Part shown: positions 16,701 to 27,281 of the stretch, piece by piece
Numbering within the stretch: the stretch's first letter is position 1
How the letters are laid out: each line of letters begins with the position of its first letter
Assembly (NCBI GenBank): GCA_011390785.1
Contig: JAABRR010000023.1
Span: 22,053-86,052, forward strand
Reading direction: 5' to 3'
From: Sphingobacteriia bacterium
GTDB lineage: Bacteria > Bacteroidota > Bacteroidia > Bacteroidales > UBA7960
Length of the DNA stretch: 64,000 nucleotides
Position numbers and translations under genes: made by a program
Notes under the pieces: model-generated
Databases searched by the model: none
The model's input: only the letters and a program-made list of their open reading frames with translations
What the model was told of the DNA's origin: nothing

Positions 16701-19316
16701 ATGAATTCCAATCAGATAAGAAACACCTTTCTCAGCTACTTCGAATCAAAAAGCCATTTTATAGAACATTCTGCGCCAATTGTCGTAAAAAATGACCCCA
16801 CATTAATGTTTACAAATGCTGGAATGAACCAGTTTAAGGATATCTTTTTGGGTAATTCTCCGGAAAAACATTTACGGGTAGCCAATACACAAAAATGCCT
16901 GAGAGTTTCGGGAAAACATAACGACCTCGAAGAAGTTGGCCATGATTCCTATCATCATACCATGTTTGAAATGCTTGGAAACTGGAGTTTTGGCGATTAT
17001 TTTAAAAAAGAAGCTATAGATTGGGCGTGGGAATTACTTACTGATGTTTACGGAATCGAAAAAGATGATCTCTACGTAACTGTTTTTGGTGGAGATAAAA
17101 TGGATGGACTGGATGCCGATAATGAAGCAAAAGATTTCTGGAAAAACCACATTGCCGAAGATAGGATTCTTTTTGGTTCCAAAAAAGACAATTTTTGGGA
17201 AATGGGAGATACCGGCCCTTGCGGCCCTTGTTCTGAGATTCATGTTGACATAAGGCCTGCCGAAGAAAAAAAAACTACACCCGGACATGAACTGATAAAC
17301 AAAGATCACCCTTTGGTAATCGAAATATGGAACCTGGTGTTTATTCAATACAACCGTACTGCCAATGGAAATCTAAATCCCTTAAAGGCCAAACATGTTG
17401 ATACCGGAATGGGATTTGAACGACTTTGCATGGTATTGCAGGGGAAAAAATCTAATTATGACACCGATGTTTTTCAGCCTTACATTCAAAAATTGTGCGA
17501 GATTACAGGTAAAACATACGGAGACAATCAACAGGCAGACATTGCTATGAGGGTAATAAGTGATCACCTGAGAGCTGTGGCGTTTGCCATTGCAGATGGA
17601 GAGTTGCCTTCCAATAACAAGGCCGGATATGTAATCCGCAGGATTTTGCGCAGAGCCGTAAGATATGGCTACACTTTCCTCGACATCAGAGACCCCTTTG
17701 TTAATCAACTGGTTCCTATATTAGCTGAGCAGCTGGGTCCATCTTTTCCTGAGCTAACCGCTCAGCAAGATATCATTACCAGAGTGATAAACGAAGAAGA
17801 GAGCACCTTTTTAAAAACCCTGGCTATGGGCATACAAAAATTTGAAAACCATATTCAGGCTCATCCTAATGAGAAGATCATTGACGGTGAGTTTTCCTTT
17901 GAACTATTTGACACTTACGGTTTTCCAATTGATCTTACCCAATTAATGGCCAGGGAAAAAGGCCTTGGAGTTGATATGAAAGGGTTTGAAAAAGGGATGA
18001 AAAAGCAAAAAGAACGCAGCCGCGTAGCTGCTGTGATTGCCACTGATGACTGGGTAGAACTTCAACCTGGCAGTTCCGAAACTGTTTTTCTGGGCTATAA
18101 AAACCTTCAGGCGCAGGTAAAACCAATTAAGTATAGAAGAGTAACATCCAAAGGAAAAACTTTTTATCAGCTGGTATTGGATAAAACTCCCTTTTACGCT
18201 GAATCTGGCGGACAGGTTGGCGACAGAGGCACCCTTGAATCAGAAGGGATTACCTTACAGGTAACAGATACTCAAAAGGAAAATAATCTTTCTATCCATC
18301 TTCTCAATAAAATTCCGGATCAATGGCCATCTTCCTTTATTGCAACAGTTGATGCTGACAAACGAAAACTAACAGAAAACAACCACAGTGCAACACATCT
18401 GCTGCATGCAGCTCTAAGAAAAGTACTCGGCACGCATGTGCAACAAAAAGGTTCGTTGGTGAATGAAGAGAGACTTCGCTTCGATTTCTCCCATTTCGCC
18501 AGAGTAACCCCCGAAGAAATTGCCCAAATAGAAAATATTGTAAACGAAAGGATCCGATCCAACATCGAGCAACAGGAGCATTTGGATATGAGCATGGATC
18601 AGGCTCGCGAAATGGGCGCCATGGCATTGTTTGGCGAAAAATATGGAGATAAGGTACGTGTTATTTCCTTTGATCAGGAATATTCAACAGAACTTTGCGG
18701 AGGAACACATGTTGGAGCTACAGGGCAGATTGGTTTATTTAAAATCATCTCTGAAGGAGCTATTGCTGCCGGAATAAGGAGAATTGAAGCCATTACAGGT
18801 AAACTTGCCGAAGATTTTGTAGATGATAAAATCGGCACGCTAAACCAGGCTCGTGAAATTCTTAAAAACCCAAAAGATATTATTAAAGCCATCGAGCAAC
18901 TTCAAAACGAAAACGATAAACTCAACAAGCAATTACAGGAAGCACAAAAATCTCAGGCCAGGAATCTGGTTGATGAACTGGCCAAAAAAGCAGTATTGAT
19001 TAATGGGATTAATTTCATAGCGGTTAAACTAAGTGTTTCCGGCGATTTGGCAAAAGATCTGGCGTTTGAACTGAAGAAGCAGGTCAACGATCTTTTTGCT
19101 GTTATTGCCCATCTGCATGAAGGCAAACCGGGTATTACCATTATCATTTCAGAAAATTTGACCAAAAACAAAGGCCTTCATGCCGGCAATATTATACGTG
19201 AATTGGCGAAGGAGATTCAGGGAGGTGGCGGAGGCCAGCCCCATTTTGCCACTGCCGGAGGAAAAAATCCGGATGGGCTGGAAAAAGTGATTACCAAAGC
19301 TAAAAACTATCTTTAA
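16701..19316 (+). CDS. alaS: Alanine--tRNA ligase
   Basis: The enzyme charges tRNA-Ala and clears mischarged Ser or Gly. At 871 residues it is full length. The catalytic domain opens with the MFTNAGMNQFKDIFLG segment and carries EVGHDSYHHTMFEMLGNWSF nearby. The editing domain has the zinc-type ligands His562/His566 (HSATH) and Cys666/His670 (CGGTH). A helical linker follows, then the C-Ala domain with GGGGGQPHFATAGG near the end. It is followed 24 bases later by an MFS transporter gene on the same strand. Confidence 0.98.
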   Translation: MNSNQIRNTFLSYFESKSHFIEHSAPIVVKNDPTLMFTNAGMNQFKDIFLGNSPEKHLRVANTQKCLRVSGKHNDLEEVGHDSYHHTMFEMLGNWSFGDYFKKEAIDWAWELLTDVYGIEKDDLYVTVFGGDKMDGLDADNEAKDFWKNHIAEDRILFGSKKDNFWEMGDTGPCGPCSEIHVDIRPAEEKKTTPGHELINKDHPLVIEIWNLVFIQYNRTANGNLNPLKAKHVDTGMGFERLCMVLQGKKSNYDTDVFQPYIQKLCEITGKTYGDNQQADIAMRVISDHLRAVAFAIADGELPSNNKAGYVIRRILRRAVRYGYTFLDIRDPFVNQLVPILAEQLGPSFPELTAQQDIITRVINEEESTFLKTLAMGIQKFENHIQAHPNEKIIDGEFSFELFDTYGFPIDLTQLMAREKGLGVDMKGFEKGMKKQKERSRVAAVIATDDWVELQPGSSETVFLGYKNLQAQVKPIKYRRVTSKGKTFYQLVLDKTPFYAESGGQVGDRGTLESEGITLQVTDTQKENNLSIHLLNKIPDQWPSSFIATVDADKRKLTENNHSATHLLHAALRKVLGTHVQQKGSLVNEERLRFDFSHFARVTPEEIAQIENIVNERIRSNIEQQEHLDMSMDQAREMGAMALFGEKYGDKVRVISFDQEYSTELCGGTHVGATGQIGLFKIISEGAIAAGIRRIEAITGKLAEDFVDDKIGTLNQAREILKNPKDIIKAIEQLQNENDKLNKQLQEAQKSQARNLVDELAKKAVLINGINFIAVKLSVSGDLAKDLAFELKKQVNDLFAVIAHLHEGKPGITIIISENLTKNKGLHAGNIIRELAKEIQGGGGGQPHFATAGGKNPDGLEKVITKAKNYL

Positions 19317-19340
19317 CAAATATTTACCAAAATCCGAAAC

Positions 19341-20723
19341 ATGAACGTAAAAAAAATGATTAACGACTCACCCGCTGCCCGCTGGGGAATTATGCTATTG
19401 GTGAGTTTGGCCATGGCAACCAATTACTATTTTTATGATGCTCTTTCGCCATTAAAAGACCTAATGCATACCAAACTGGGATTTTCATCATCTGATTATG
19501 GCCTTTTTATGGGTGCCTATTCATGGCCCAACGTATTCCTTGCTATGGCTGTTGTTGGAGGTATTATTCTGGATAAAATAGGAATCCGAATAACCGGGTC
19601 TTTTTTCATTCTGCTTCAGGTGCTAGGCGCTGCCATAACAGCCTATGGGACAACAGATTATTATATTAATGGTGGCGTTGGTTATCAATTCATGGAATCT
19701 TTTTTGCCTTCCTGGTCACCAATCCTGAAAATGACCACCCTGGGATTTTTCATTTTCGGCTTGGGAGCAGAAACAGCTATTGTAGTTATTTCAAAAGTGA
19801 TTGTAAAATGGTTTAAGGGTAAAGAACTTGCCCTGGCATTAGGGTTAAACCTTGCCATCGGCCGTTTAGGAATGGCTGCAGCATTGATTATTTCACCAAG
19901 ATTGGTAGGAGAATCGAATCTTTCTCTGCCTATTTGGTTTAGCACTATACTTCTGGGAATTGGCTTTTTGGCCTTTTTGGTTTATATTATTTATGATATA
20001 AAATTCGATCAACAATTAAACACCCGGGAAAGTCTGCTTGATGAGACAGAAGAGTTTAGATTGTCAGATATAACAAAATTAATTACAACCCGCTCTTTTG
20101 TTTATATTACAATGCTTTGTGTTCTTTTCTACTCTGCAGTTTTCCCATTCGTAAAATTTGCCCCAGATCTTATGACCAATAAATTTGGCGTTTCGCGAGA
20201 ACTGGCTGGAACCATCACATCCGTTTTACCCTTTGGCACACTCATCTTTACCCCGTTATTTGCCTGGATATGCGATTTTAAGGGAAAATCTGCCACATTA
20301 ATGATCTATGGGTCGCTGCTACTTGTAATCGTACATTTGATGTTCGCCTTTACCAACATCACCCCCTATATTCCCATTTTTATTCTTGGTGTTGCATTTT
20401 CTTTGGTACCTGCCGCAATGTGGCCATCAGTAGCAAAAATTGTTGAAACCAACAAAATTGGCACTGCTTATGGGTTAATGTTTACCATTCAGAATATCGG
20501 ATTAATGATATTTCCGATGCTAATTGGTTATGTTCTTGATGCATCTAACCCCGGTGTGGCAGAAACATTGGCATCAGGAGAATCTGCTGTTTATAACTAT
20601 ACAAATCCTACAATTATGTTGGCAGGATTGGGTCTTTTGGGTGTATTGTTTGCGTTCCTTTTAAAACATGATGACAAAACATCTGGCTACGGCTTAGAAC
20701 TTCCAAATAAAGTAAATGAGTAA
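19341..20723 (+). CDS. MFS transporter
   Basis: The 460-residue integral membrane protein has about twelve hydrophobic segments. The first pair encloses YGLFMGAYSWPNVFLAMAVV and the loop motif GGIILDKIGIRITG, which resembles the MFS loop 2-3 signature. A cytoplasmic stretch rich in Glu (about 226-245) divides the two halves. Substrate specificity cannot be read. The sequence recalls the broad anion/nitrate-type and oxalate-type MFS groups, but this is only an impression. It lies 24 bases after alaS, so it is probably cotranscribed, and is followed by an intrinsic terminator. Confidence 0.88.
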   Translation: MNVKKMINDSPAARWGIMLLVSLAMATNYYFYDALSPLKDLMHTKLGFSSSDYGLFMGAYSWPNVFLAMAVVGGIILDKIGIRITGSFFILLQVLGAAITAYGTTDYYINGGVGYQFMESFLPSWSPILKMTTLGFFIFGLGAETAIVVISKVIVKWFKGKELALALGLNLAIGRLGMAAALIISPRLVGESNLSLPIWFSTILLGIGFLAFLVYIIYDIKFDQQLNTRESLLDETEEFRLSDITKLITTRSFVYITMLCVLFYSAVFPFVKFAPDLMTNKFGVSRELAGTITSVLPFGTLIFTPLFAWICDFKGKSATLMIYGSLLLVIVHLMFAFTNITPYIPIFILGVAFSLVPAAMWPSVAKIVETNKIGTAYGLMFTIQNIGLMIFPMLIGYVLDASNPGVAETLASGESAVYNYTNPTIMLAGLGLLGVLFAFLLKHDDKTSGYGLELPNKVNE

Positions 20724-21142
20724 AGCATTAAACCAAAAAATCAGTTTTTTCAAATAACAAATCCTTCGCCCTATGAAATAACGCATGGGGCGTTTTTTAT
20801 CAGATTTCTTTTTTCCCCCTTAATTAGCCCGTCTGTGTGTAAAGAGGCATTAACCTGGTTAATTCAGGAAAAAACAAAATTATCAGAGAAATTATTTGTC
20901 AGGAAAAGGTTGATGGCCTAGACTAATCTAAAAAGCAAACCTTTTTCGATTAGCCGTGTTAATAGTAACTAAAAAAAGTCAGTTAAGATAGGAATTAATC
21001 TTAACTTCCATTATTGTTATATCATACCGGTAATTGGCTGTAAATAACTAATTTTATGGTTTTTGAATGTGTTTTTCAAAACATTAACCCATATCCAACA
21101 AACTTAAATTTCTGATTATTTTTATAACACCATAGAAATTAA
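20724..21142. other. Gene-free stretch before the men operon
   Basis: Beyond the terminator at 20767-20798 no gene is supported. A nine-base hairpin (20981-20989 with 20998-21006) lies 137 bases before the first men-operon gene and could be part of its leader. I see no exact TAnnTTTG box. Confidence 0.5.
20767..20798 (+). terminator. Intrinsic terminator after MFS gene
   Basis: CGCCCTATG (20767-20775) pairs with CATGGGGCG (20784-20792), with one G-T wobble and an eight-base loop, and is followed by six T. Confidence 0.85.
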
Positions 21143-21550
21143 ATGAAGACCATAGCTGACTTAAATAAACTTTGTGAAAATTCACTGATTGACCACCTGG
21201 GTATTGAATTTACTGAAGCAGGAGAAAATTTTTTAAAAGCTCGCATGCCCGTTGACAACAGGACCAAACAACCCATGGGCATTTTACATGGAGGTGCAAG
21301 TTTAGCATTGGCAGAAACCGTAGGAAGTGCTGCATCCATTGCCATGGTTGATCTCTCAAAATATTCTGTTGTGGGTATGCAATTGACCGCCAGTCATATC
21401 GGACAAGCCACACAGGGTTTCGTTTATGCATTGGCAACCCTGGTACACAAAGGCACACGCACCCATTTGTGGGATGTATTGATAACCAATGACGAAGGAA
21501 GAAAAATATCTGCCTGCCGATTAACTAACATGATTTTGGAAAAGCCCTGA
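21143..21550 (+). CDS. Hotdog thioesterase, probably DHNA-CoA thioesterase
   Basis: The 135-residue PaaI-type hotdog protein has the core motif QPMGILHGGASLALAET and the strand YSVVGMQLTASHI. This layout matches thioesterases that release 1,4-dihydroxy-2-naphthoate from its CoA ester (MenI/YdiI type). It starts the menaquinone operon, eight bases before menF, and the pathway needs exactly this step between MenB and MenA. The MenI role is therefore inferred mostly from position. A broader acyl-CoA thioesterase remains possible. Confidence 0.85.
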   Translation: MKTIADLNKLCENSLIDHLGIEFTEAGENFLKARMPVDNRTKQPMGILHGGASLALAETVGSAASIAMVDLSKYSVVGMQLTASHIGQATQGFVYALATLVHKGTRTHLWDVLITNDEGRKISACRLTNMILEKP

Positions 21551-21557
21551 TCGACCC

Positions 21558-22706
21558 ATGGATACAACTTTTACCCATAAATTAACTCTTTCTCAACTGC
21601 ACAGACTTGCTCTTGACAATGCTTTTGCGTTTGTGTCTTATCGCGTACCCAATGCTGCACAAACCACAACAATGCTTCAATGGACCAAGGCTCCGGCAAG
21701 GTTTTCCCATATTCATGATATTTCACACCACTCAGGGTTTGTTTTTGCCCCTTTCGATTTTGATTCAGGAACTCCTGCCAGAATCATACAACCCGATCTG
21801 ATCATTGAAGGCGATAAATATGTTGAGCCGAAAACCACCATTGATAAAAGTCAAAAAGAAACCCTTTTACAGTCGGATTACATTTTTGCTGACACAGATA
21901 ATTACATCACTACCCGTAACGAATTTATGGCCCAGGTAGAACAAGTAAAAAAACTGATCAACCGAAAAACTATTGAAAAAGTTGTTTTATCGCGTATTAG
22001 TCGTGAAGAAAAACCAAAAAACTTTGATTCAGCCACATTTTTCTATGCTCTGGAAGTTGCCTATCCTGACGCTTTTGTTTTTGCCTTGTATATTCCTGAT
22101 GCAGGCTTATGGTTTGGAGCCAGCCCCGAGCCTTTAATGGTTCTCAAAAATAACACAGTATCTACAGTTTCACTTGCCGGAACACGAAAATATGATCCTG
22201 AGAATGCTGAAAAAGAGTGGGGAGAAAAAGAAAAAGACGAACAAAATATTGTTACCCTATATATCGAGAATATCATTAGGAAATCGGGAGTTAAAAACCT
22301 TCAAATAAAAGGTCCTGACTCGCAGATTGCAGGAAAAATTGAGCATTTAAAAACTACCTTTTGCTTCCCTTTAAATGAATTGGAAGGAAGGCTATTCGAT
22401 TTTATTAACGACCTCCACCCTACTCCCTCGGTTTGTGGATTACCCAAAGATATTTCTATGCAGATCATCAAGAACACAGAGATGCATCGAAGGGAATATT
22501 ATACCGGATTTCTGGGTCCGGTAAATTATAATAACGAATGGAATCTTTTTGTAAACCTTCGCTCGCTAAAAACACATGGCAACACACTGGAGTATTATCT
22601 TGGAGCGGGTATAACCCAGGGTTCTCAACCAGATGAAGAGTGGGAAGAGACCAATAACAAAATGAACACCCTTAAGTCAATCATAGAAAAACTGAAAGAA
22701 CAATAA
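21558..22706 (+). CDS. menF: Isochorismate synthase
   Basis: The 382-residue chorismate-utilising enzyme turns chorismate into isochorismate, the first step of menaquinone synthesis. Conserved parts include IEKVVLSRISREE near the middle, FGASPEPLMVL, VSLAGTRKY and the C-terminal GFLGPVNYNNEWNLFVNLRS with GAGITQGSQPDEEWEE, which bears the Mg2+-binding acid residues. The N-terminal half is poorly conserved, as usual in this family. An anthranilate or salicylate role is unlikely because menD begins four bases downstream. Confidence 0.94.
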   Translation: MDTTFTHKLTLSQLHRLALDNAFAFVSYRVPNAAQTTTMLQWTKAPARFSHIHDISHHSGFVFAPFDFDSGTPARIIQPDLIIEGDKYVEPKTTIDKSQKETLLQSDYIFADTDNYITTRNEFMAQVEQVKKLINRKTIEKVVLSRISREEKPKNFDSATFFYALEVAYPDAFVFALYIPDAGLWFGASPEPLMVLKNNTVSTVSLAGTRKYDPENAEKEWGEKEKDEQNIVTLYIENIIRKSGVKNLQIKGPDSQIAGKIEHLKTTFCFPLNELEGRLFDFINDLHPTPSVCGLPKDISMQIIKNTEMHRREYYTGFLGPVNYNNEWNLFVNLRSLKTHGNTLEYYLGAGITQGSQPDEEWEETNNKMNTLKSIIEKLKEQ

Positions 22707-22710
22707 AGCC

Positions 22711-24393
22711 ATGCCATCAAACAGAAGGGGAGTTAGTGAGTTACCATATATCTGCGAGTCTTTTGGTATTCAACACGCCATAATTTCTCCCGGTTCTCGC
22801 AATGCCCCTTTAACCATTGCATTTACATCACACCCATTCATTCAATGCCATAGCATTACTGATGAGCGGTCTGCAGGCTATTTCGGATTGGGTATGGCTC
22901 AACAACTTGGAAAACCAGTCGCCCTGATTTGCACATCAGGCACAGCCCTGGTAAACTACGGACCACCATTGGCTGAAGCATTTTACCTTCGGATTCCGCT
23001 CATAGCCATATCTGCCGATCGCCCACCTGAGTGGATAGACCAAAACGATGGACAAACCATCAGACAGTTTAACATATTCAGTAATCTGGTAAAAAAATCA
23101 TTTGAACTGCCTGTTGAAACAGAAAAAGATGAAGACCTGTGGCTTTTTCGGCGTAAGGTATCGGAAGCTTTCAACACGGCTCAAAATGGATTACAGGGAC
23201 CGGTTCATATCAATGTTCCGCTCAGAGAACCTCTATATGACCCGTTGCCGGAAGTTGTAGAAAAACCCAGCATCATTTTTTCAGAAAGTCCCTCAATAGA
23301 AGTGAATCAACTCTATTGGGAATCATTAAAGGAAAAATTGTCAGCTTACCCCAAAAAACTAATTATTTGTGGGATGCAAAGCCCTGATACTGGTCTTTCA
23401 TCCCGAATTGATCAAATTATTAAACAAAAAAATGCTGTAGTAATAGCTGAAAATATTGCCAATATCAATGCAGATGGCCCGATAGAAACACCAGATCTGT
23501 TTATGGCATTTCTGGGCATGGAACAAAAAGTTGAGTTTCAACCAGACTTACTGATTACTGTTGGTGGACCTGTTGTTTCCAAACGATTAAAAAAATATCT
23601 CAGACATTATCAACCCAAAGAACACTGGCATATAGGCCTGGAACAACCTTTTATTGATACTTTTCAGAACTTAACCAAGAATATAGAAATAAGTCCGGAA
23701 GTTTTCCTTGGTGGCCTTTCTGATGTAATGGCAGAAAATCAACAATATGTGTTGAATGCACAACAATATTTACAGCAGGCAAAAAAAGCACATCATAAGT
23801 TTATAGAGAGTACCCCCTATAGCGATATGGCCGTTTACAACCTTATTCTTGAAAAACTTCCTGAAAAGTGCACCCTTCATCTTGCCAACAGCACGCCTGT
23901 AAGATATTCGCAGCTATTCCCAACAAACAAGGAATTAAAATATTACTCCAACCGAGGCACATCAGGTATCGACGGGTGCATTTCTACCTCAGCAGGGGCA
24001 GCCACCGTTTCAGATGAAATAAATGTGGCCATTGTAGGTGATCTGGCATTTATTTATGACTCTAACGGATTGTGGAATAGCAACTTACCAGGAAATCTCA
24101 GGATAATTGTTATCGATAATGGAGGGGGTAATATTTTCAGATTGATTGATACATCACCAGTAATTAATCCTATAAGGAATTTTTTCGAAACCCCACACAA
24201 CATTAAATTAGACAAACTTTGTGAAGCCTTTGGTGTGGAATATCAGTATGCATCCAATCTTGATGAGATTTCAAAAAAAACAGAACAATTCTTTCAACCA
24301 ACCGGCAAGCCCGGTGTTTTACATATAAAAACACCGGGAGATATCTCGGCAAAAATTTTTAAACAATATTATCAATATATTTCCCCAAAATAA
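22711..24393 (+). CDS. menD: SEPHCHC synthase
   Basis: The 560-residue thiamine diphosphate enzyme condenses 2-oxoglutarate, after decarboxylation, with isochorismate to give 2-succinyl-5-enolpyruvyl-6-hydroxy-3-cyclohexene-1-carboxylate. The N-terminal [14 protein letters not shown] and [11 protein letters not shown] segments and the C-terminal cofactor motif [13 protein letters not shown]...IDNGGGNIF are clear. The start ATG is supported by the short gap to menF. The stop TAA shares its last base with the menB ATG, a sign of coupled translation. Confidence 0.96.
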   Translation: MPSNRRGVSELPYICESFGIQHAIISPGSRNAPLTIAFTSHPFIQCHSITDERSAGYFGLGMAQQLGKPVALICTSGTALVNYGPPLAEAFYLRIPLIAISADRPPEWIDQNDGQTIRQFNIFSNLVKKSFELPVETEKDEDLWLFRRKVSEAFNTAQNGLQGPVHINVPLREPLYDPLPEVVEKPSIIFSESPSIEVNQLYWESLKEKLSAYPKKLIICGMQSPDTGLSSRIDQIIKQKNAVVIAENIANINADGPIETPDLFMAFLGMEQKVEFQPDLLITVGGPVVSKRLKKYLRHYQPKEHWHIGLEQPFIDTFQNLTKNIEISPEVFLGGLSDVMAENQQYVLNAQQYLQQAKKAHHKFIESTPYSDMAVYNLILEKLPEKCTLHLANSTPVRYSQLFPTNKELKYYSNRGTSGIDGCISTSAGAATVSDEINVAIVGDLAFIYDSNGLWNSNLPGNLRIIVIDNGGGNIFRLIDTSPVINPIRNFFETPHNIKLDKLCEAFGVEYQYASNLDEISKKTEQFFQPTGKPGVLHIKTPGDISAKIFKQYYQYISPK

Positions 24394-25217
24394 TGAGCGC
24401 TACAAGAAACTGGATTACACTAAAAGAATACAGCGAAATTAAATTTCAAATTTTTGAGGGCATTGCAAAAATTACCATCAACAGACCTCGTTACTATAAT
24501 GCCTTTACTCCCGACACCATTCAGGAGATGAAAGATGCCATGGTGATCTGTCGTGAGAATGACGATATTTTCACTGTGATCATAACCGGCGAAGGCGACA
24601 AGGCATTTTGCAGCGGTGGCGATCAGAATGTGAAAAGCATTGGCGGATACATTGGTAAAGATGGAGTTCCCCGATTGAATGTACTGGACTTGCAGCGACA
24701 AATTCGTTCGCTACCCAAGCCGGTTATTGCTATGGTAAATGGGTATGCCATTGGAGGAGGCCACGTACTGCACGTGGTTTGCGATCTTACCATTGCTTCT
24801 GATAATGCCATTTTCGGGCAAACAGGTCCCAAAGTGGGTAGTTTTGATGCAGGCTTCGGTTCTTCTTACCTGGCCCGGCATGTAGGACAGAAAAAAGCGC
24901 GTGAGATCTGGTTCCTTTGCGATCAATACACAGCAGAAGAAGCCCGTGAAATGGGCATGGTAAATAAAGTAGTGCCATTGAACGATCTGGAAGATACTAC
25001 GGTAGAATGGTGCAAAAAAATGATGAAACGCAGCCCCCTGGCTTTGCGAATGATTAAAATGGGATTGAATGCTGAGCTCGACGGACAGGCAGGAATCCAG
25101 GAGTTGGCCGGAAATGCCACCCTGCTTTACTATCTTACCGAAGAAGCCCAGGAAGGCAAACAAGCATTCCTTGAAAAACGCGATCCTGATTTTAAAAAAT
25201 ACCCAAGATTTCCATAA
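24393..25217 (+). CDS. menB: 1,4-dihydroxy-2-naphthoyl-CoA synthase
   Basis: The 274-residue crotonase-fold enzyme closes the ring of o-succinylbenzoyl-CoA. Characteristic parts are [11 protein letters not shown], the oxyanion loop [15 protein letters not shown] and [14 protein letters not shown], with [10 protein letters not shown] after it. The tail [16 protein letters not shown] is also family-like. The start overlaps the menD stop by one base. In this operon it lies between menD and menA. Confidence 0.97.
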   Translation: MSATRNWITLKEYSEIKFQIFEGIAKITINRPRYYNAFTPDTIQEMKDAMVICRENDDIFTVIITGEGDKAFCSGGDQNVKSIGGYIGKDGVPRLNVLDLQRQIRSLPKPVIAMVNGYAIGGGHVLHVVCDLTIASDNAIFGQTGPKVGSFDAGFGSSYLARHVGQKKAREIWFLCDQYTAEEAREMGMVNKVVPLNDLEDTTVEWCKKMMKRSPLALRMIKMGLNAELDGQAGIQELAGNATLLYYLTEEAQEGKQAFLEKRDPDFKKYPRFP

Positions 25218-25287
25218 TCACAGGAAACAGAGTAAATTTGTCTGGAAAAACCCAGAAATCACTGAATTAAAAAATAACAAAACGCAC

Positions 25288-26187
25288 ATGAATATTAAAG
25301 CCTGGATAGAAGCAGCCCGATTGAAAACATTACCGCTTGCCGTGGCCAGCCCCCTTATGGGTAGCTTTTTGGCCTGGTCGGAAGGTAGTTTTCAATGGAT
25401 TGTATTTATCCTGGCTACTACCACTACTTTGTTGCTGCAAATACTTTCGAACCTGGCCAACGATTACGGCGATTTTACCAGTGGGGCCGATAATGAAGAG
25501 CGCATTGGCCCGCGAAGATTGGTTCAAAGTGGTGAAATCAGTCCCCAAAAAATGAAAACCGGCATTATTATCAATATTATTCTGGCACTAATTTCGGGTA
25601 TATTGTTAATTTTCATGGGGGCAAAAGGAAAAGATTCTTTGATCATTATTCTATTCCTTATTCTTGGTATAGCAGCCATTGTAGCGGCCATTAAATACAC
25701 CGTTGGAAAAAACCCTTATGGTTACCGGGGGTTGGGTGATATTTCCGTTTTCCTGTTCTTTGGTTTGATAGGAGTTTTGGGAACTCACTTTTTACATACG
25801 GGTTCATTCAATGCCTGGCATGCCTTACCGGCTGCTGCTATCGGCCTTCTCAGCGCAGGGGTTCTCAATCTCAATAATCTGCGCGACTACGAGAGCGATA
25901 AAAAATTCCAAAAGAGAACCCTTGTTGTATGGATGGGAAATCAAAAGGCAAAATACTATCATTTAGCACTTATTATTGTATCAGCAATTCTTGGCCCGTT
26001 ATACGTAGTATTTAATTATCAATCAGCTTACCAGTTTCTCTTTCTGTTGGCTTTCCCCCTTTTTATCCTGAACATAAGAGCCGTTTTTAGTTATACCAAC
26101 CCAATGGAACTATATCCTGAGCTTAAAAGGCTTGCACTGGCAACCCTGTTGTTTGCCATAACCTTTGGTATTGGAATGGTTATATAA
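25288..26187 (+). CDS. menA: DHNA octaprenyltransferase
   Basis: The UbiA-family membrane enzyme attaches a polyprenyl chain to 1,4-dihydroxy-2-naphthoate, giving demethylmenaquinone. I use the ATG at 25288, giving MNIKAWIEAARLKTLPL and 299 residues. A longer frame from 25069 would overlap menB by 149 bases with unrelated sequence. The first Asp-rich motif NDYGDFTSGADNE and the second NNLRDYESDK, which bind Mg-diphosphate, are intact. Eight to nine hydrophobic helices can be seen. Confidence 0.95.
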   Translation: MNIKAWIEAARLKTLPLAVASPLMGSFLAWSEGSFQWIVFILATTTTLLLQILSNLANDYGDFTSGADNEERIGPRRLVQSGEISPQKMKTGIIINIILALISGILLIFMGAKGKDSLIIILFLILGIAAIVAAIKYTVGKNPYGYRGLGDISVFLFFGLIGVLGTHFLHTGSFNAWHALPAAAIGLLSAGVLNLNNLRDYESDKKFQKRTLVVWMGNQKAKYYHLALIIVSAILGPLYVVFNYQSAYQFLFLLAFPLFILNIRAVFSYTNPMELYPELKRLALATLLFAITFGIGMVI

Positions 26188-26227
26188 AATATCAGCAATT
26201 TAAGTTCATCCCTGCAAAACCCAACGA

Positions 26228-27271
26228 ATGATCGCAAGTATCAAAAAACTTGAACTGGAATTTATTACTCCCGGAAAAACATCACGTGGAACCCTATACA
26301 CCAAGCCATCGTGGTTTTTTATTCTCGAAAAAGATGGTAATGTGGGTATTGGAGAATGCTCAGTTATTCCCGGTTTAAATCCGGAATATACTGAAGGTTA
26401 TGAGCAAAGAATATTTGACATCGCAAACCAAATCAACAAAGACACCCTGCCAGAGCTTAGCAAACCTGATGCTTTTCCATCTATACGATTTGGTTTGGAA
26501 ACCGCACTTATCAATCTGTCTCAAAAAGTAGAAGGCATTCTGTATCCCTCTTCCTTCACCAGAGGAGAGAAAAGTATAAACATCAACGGACTTATCTGGA
26601 TGGGCAATCCTACAGAAATGAAATCCCGCATAAGCGAGAAGTTAAACCAGGGGTTTAAAGTGTTGAAATTAAAAGTTGGTGCACTTGATTTTAGCGAAGA
26701 ATTGTCACTTCTTAAAAGCATACGCAAAGAATATTCACCATCTGATCTGGAAATCAGATTGGATGCCAATGGAGCGTTCCATGCTGATGAAGCCCTCAAC
26801 AAACTTGAACAACTCTCTGATTTTCACATACATTCTTTGGAACAACCCATTAAGGCAGGACAATGGGAAAAGATGGCAGAAATTTGCCGTCAATCGCCCA
26901 TTCCTGTTGCTCTGGATGAAGAATTGATCGGAACTTATAATTTAGACAAAAAGAAAAAACTCGTTGCTGCCATTTCCCCTCCATACATTATTTTGAAACC
27001 CGGATTATTGGGTGGTTTTGAAGCCAGCCAGGAATGGATTGACATCGCTACAGAAAATCAGGTTGGTTGGTGGGTAACTTCTGCCCTGGAGTCTAATGTA
27101 GGACTAAATGCCATTGCGCAGTGGACATTTACCCTGAATCCCCAAACCGTTCAGGGATTGGGAACCGGGCAGGTATTCAGAAATAACATTTCATCACCCT
27201 TATATTTAAAAGGGCCGAATTTAATGTATAACCCCGATACTTCCTGGGAACTGGGAAACATCATTAACTAA
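26228..27271 (+). CDS. menC: o-Succinylbenzoate synthase
   Basis: The 347-residue enolase-superfamily enzyme dehydrates SHCHC to o-succinylbenzoate. The catalytic KxK is seen in VLKLKVGAL. Metal ligands are in IRLDANGAF, LEQPI and ALDEEL, and a second Lys lies in IILKPGLLGG. The N-terminal capping domain includes RGTLYTKPSWFF. It is 40 bases after menA and 10 bases before menE. Confidence 0.93.
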   Translation: MIASIKKLELEFITPGKTSRGTLYTKPSWFFILEKDGNVGIGECSVIPGLNPEYTEGYEQRIFDIANQINKDTLPELSKPDAFPSIRFGLETALINLSQKVEGILYPSSFTRGEKSININGLIWMGNPTEMKSRISEKLNQGFKVLKLKVGALDFSEELSLLKSIRKEYSPSDLEIRLDANGAFHADEALNKLEQLSDFHIHSLEQPIKAGQWEKMAEICRQSPIPVALDEELIGTYNLDKKKKLVAAISPPYIILKPGLLGGFEASQEWIDIATENQVGWWVTSALESNVGLNAIAQWTFTLNPQTVQGLGTGQVFRNNISSPLYLKGPNLMYNPDTSWELGNIIN

Positions 27272-27281
27272 TTCAGAAAAG

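Noticed and set aside
25069..25287. N-terminal extension of menA
   Set aside because: It overlaps menB by 149 bases and has no UbiA-family sequence; the ATG at 25288 matches the family start.
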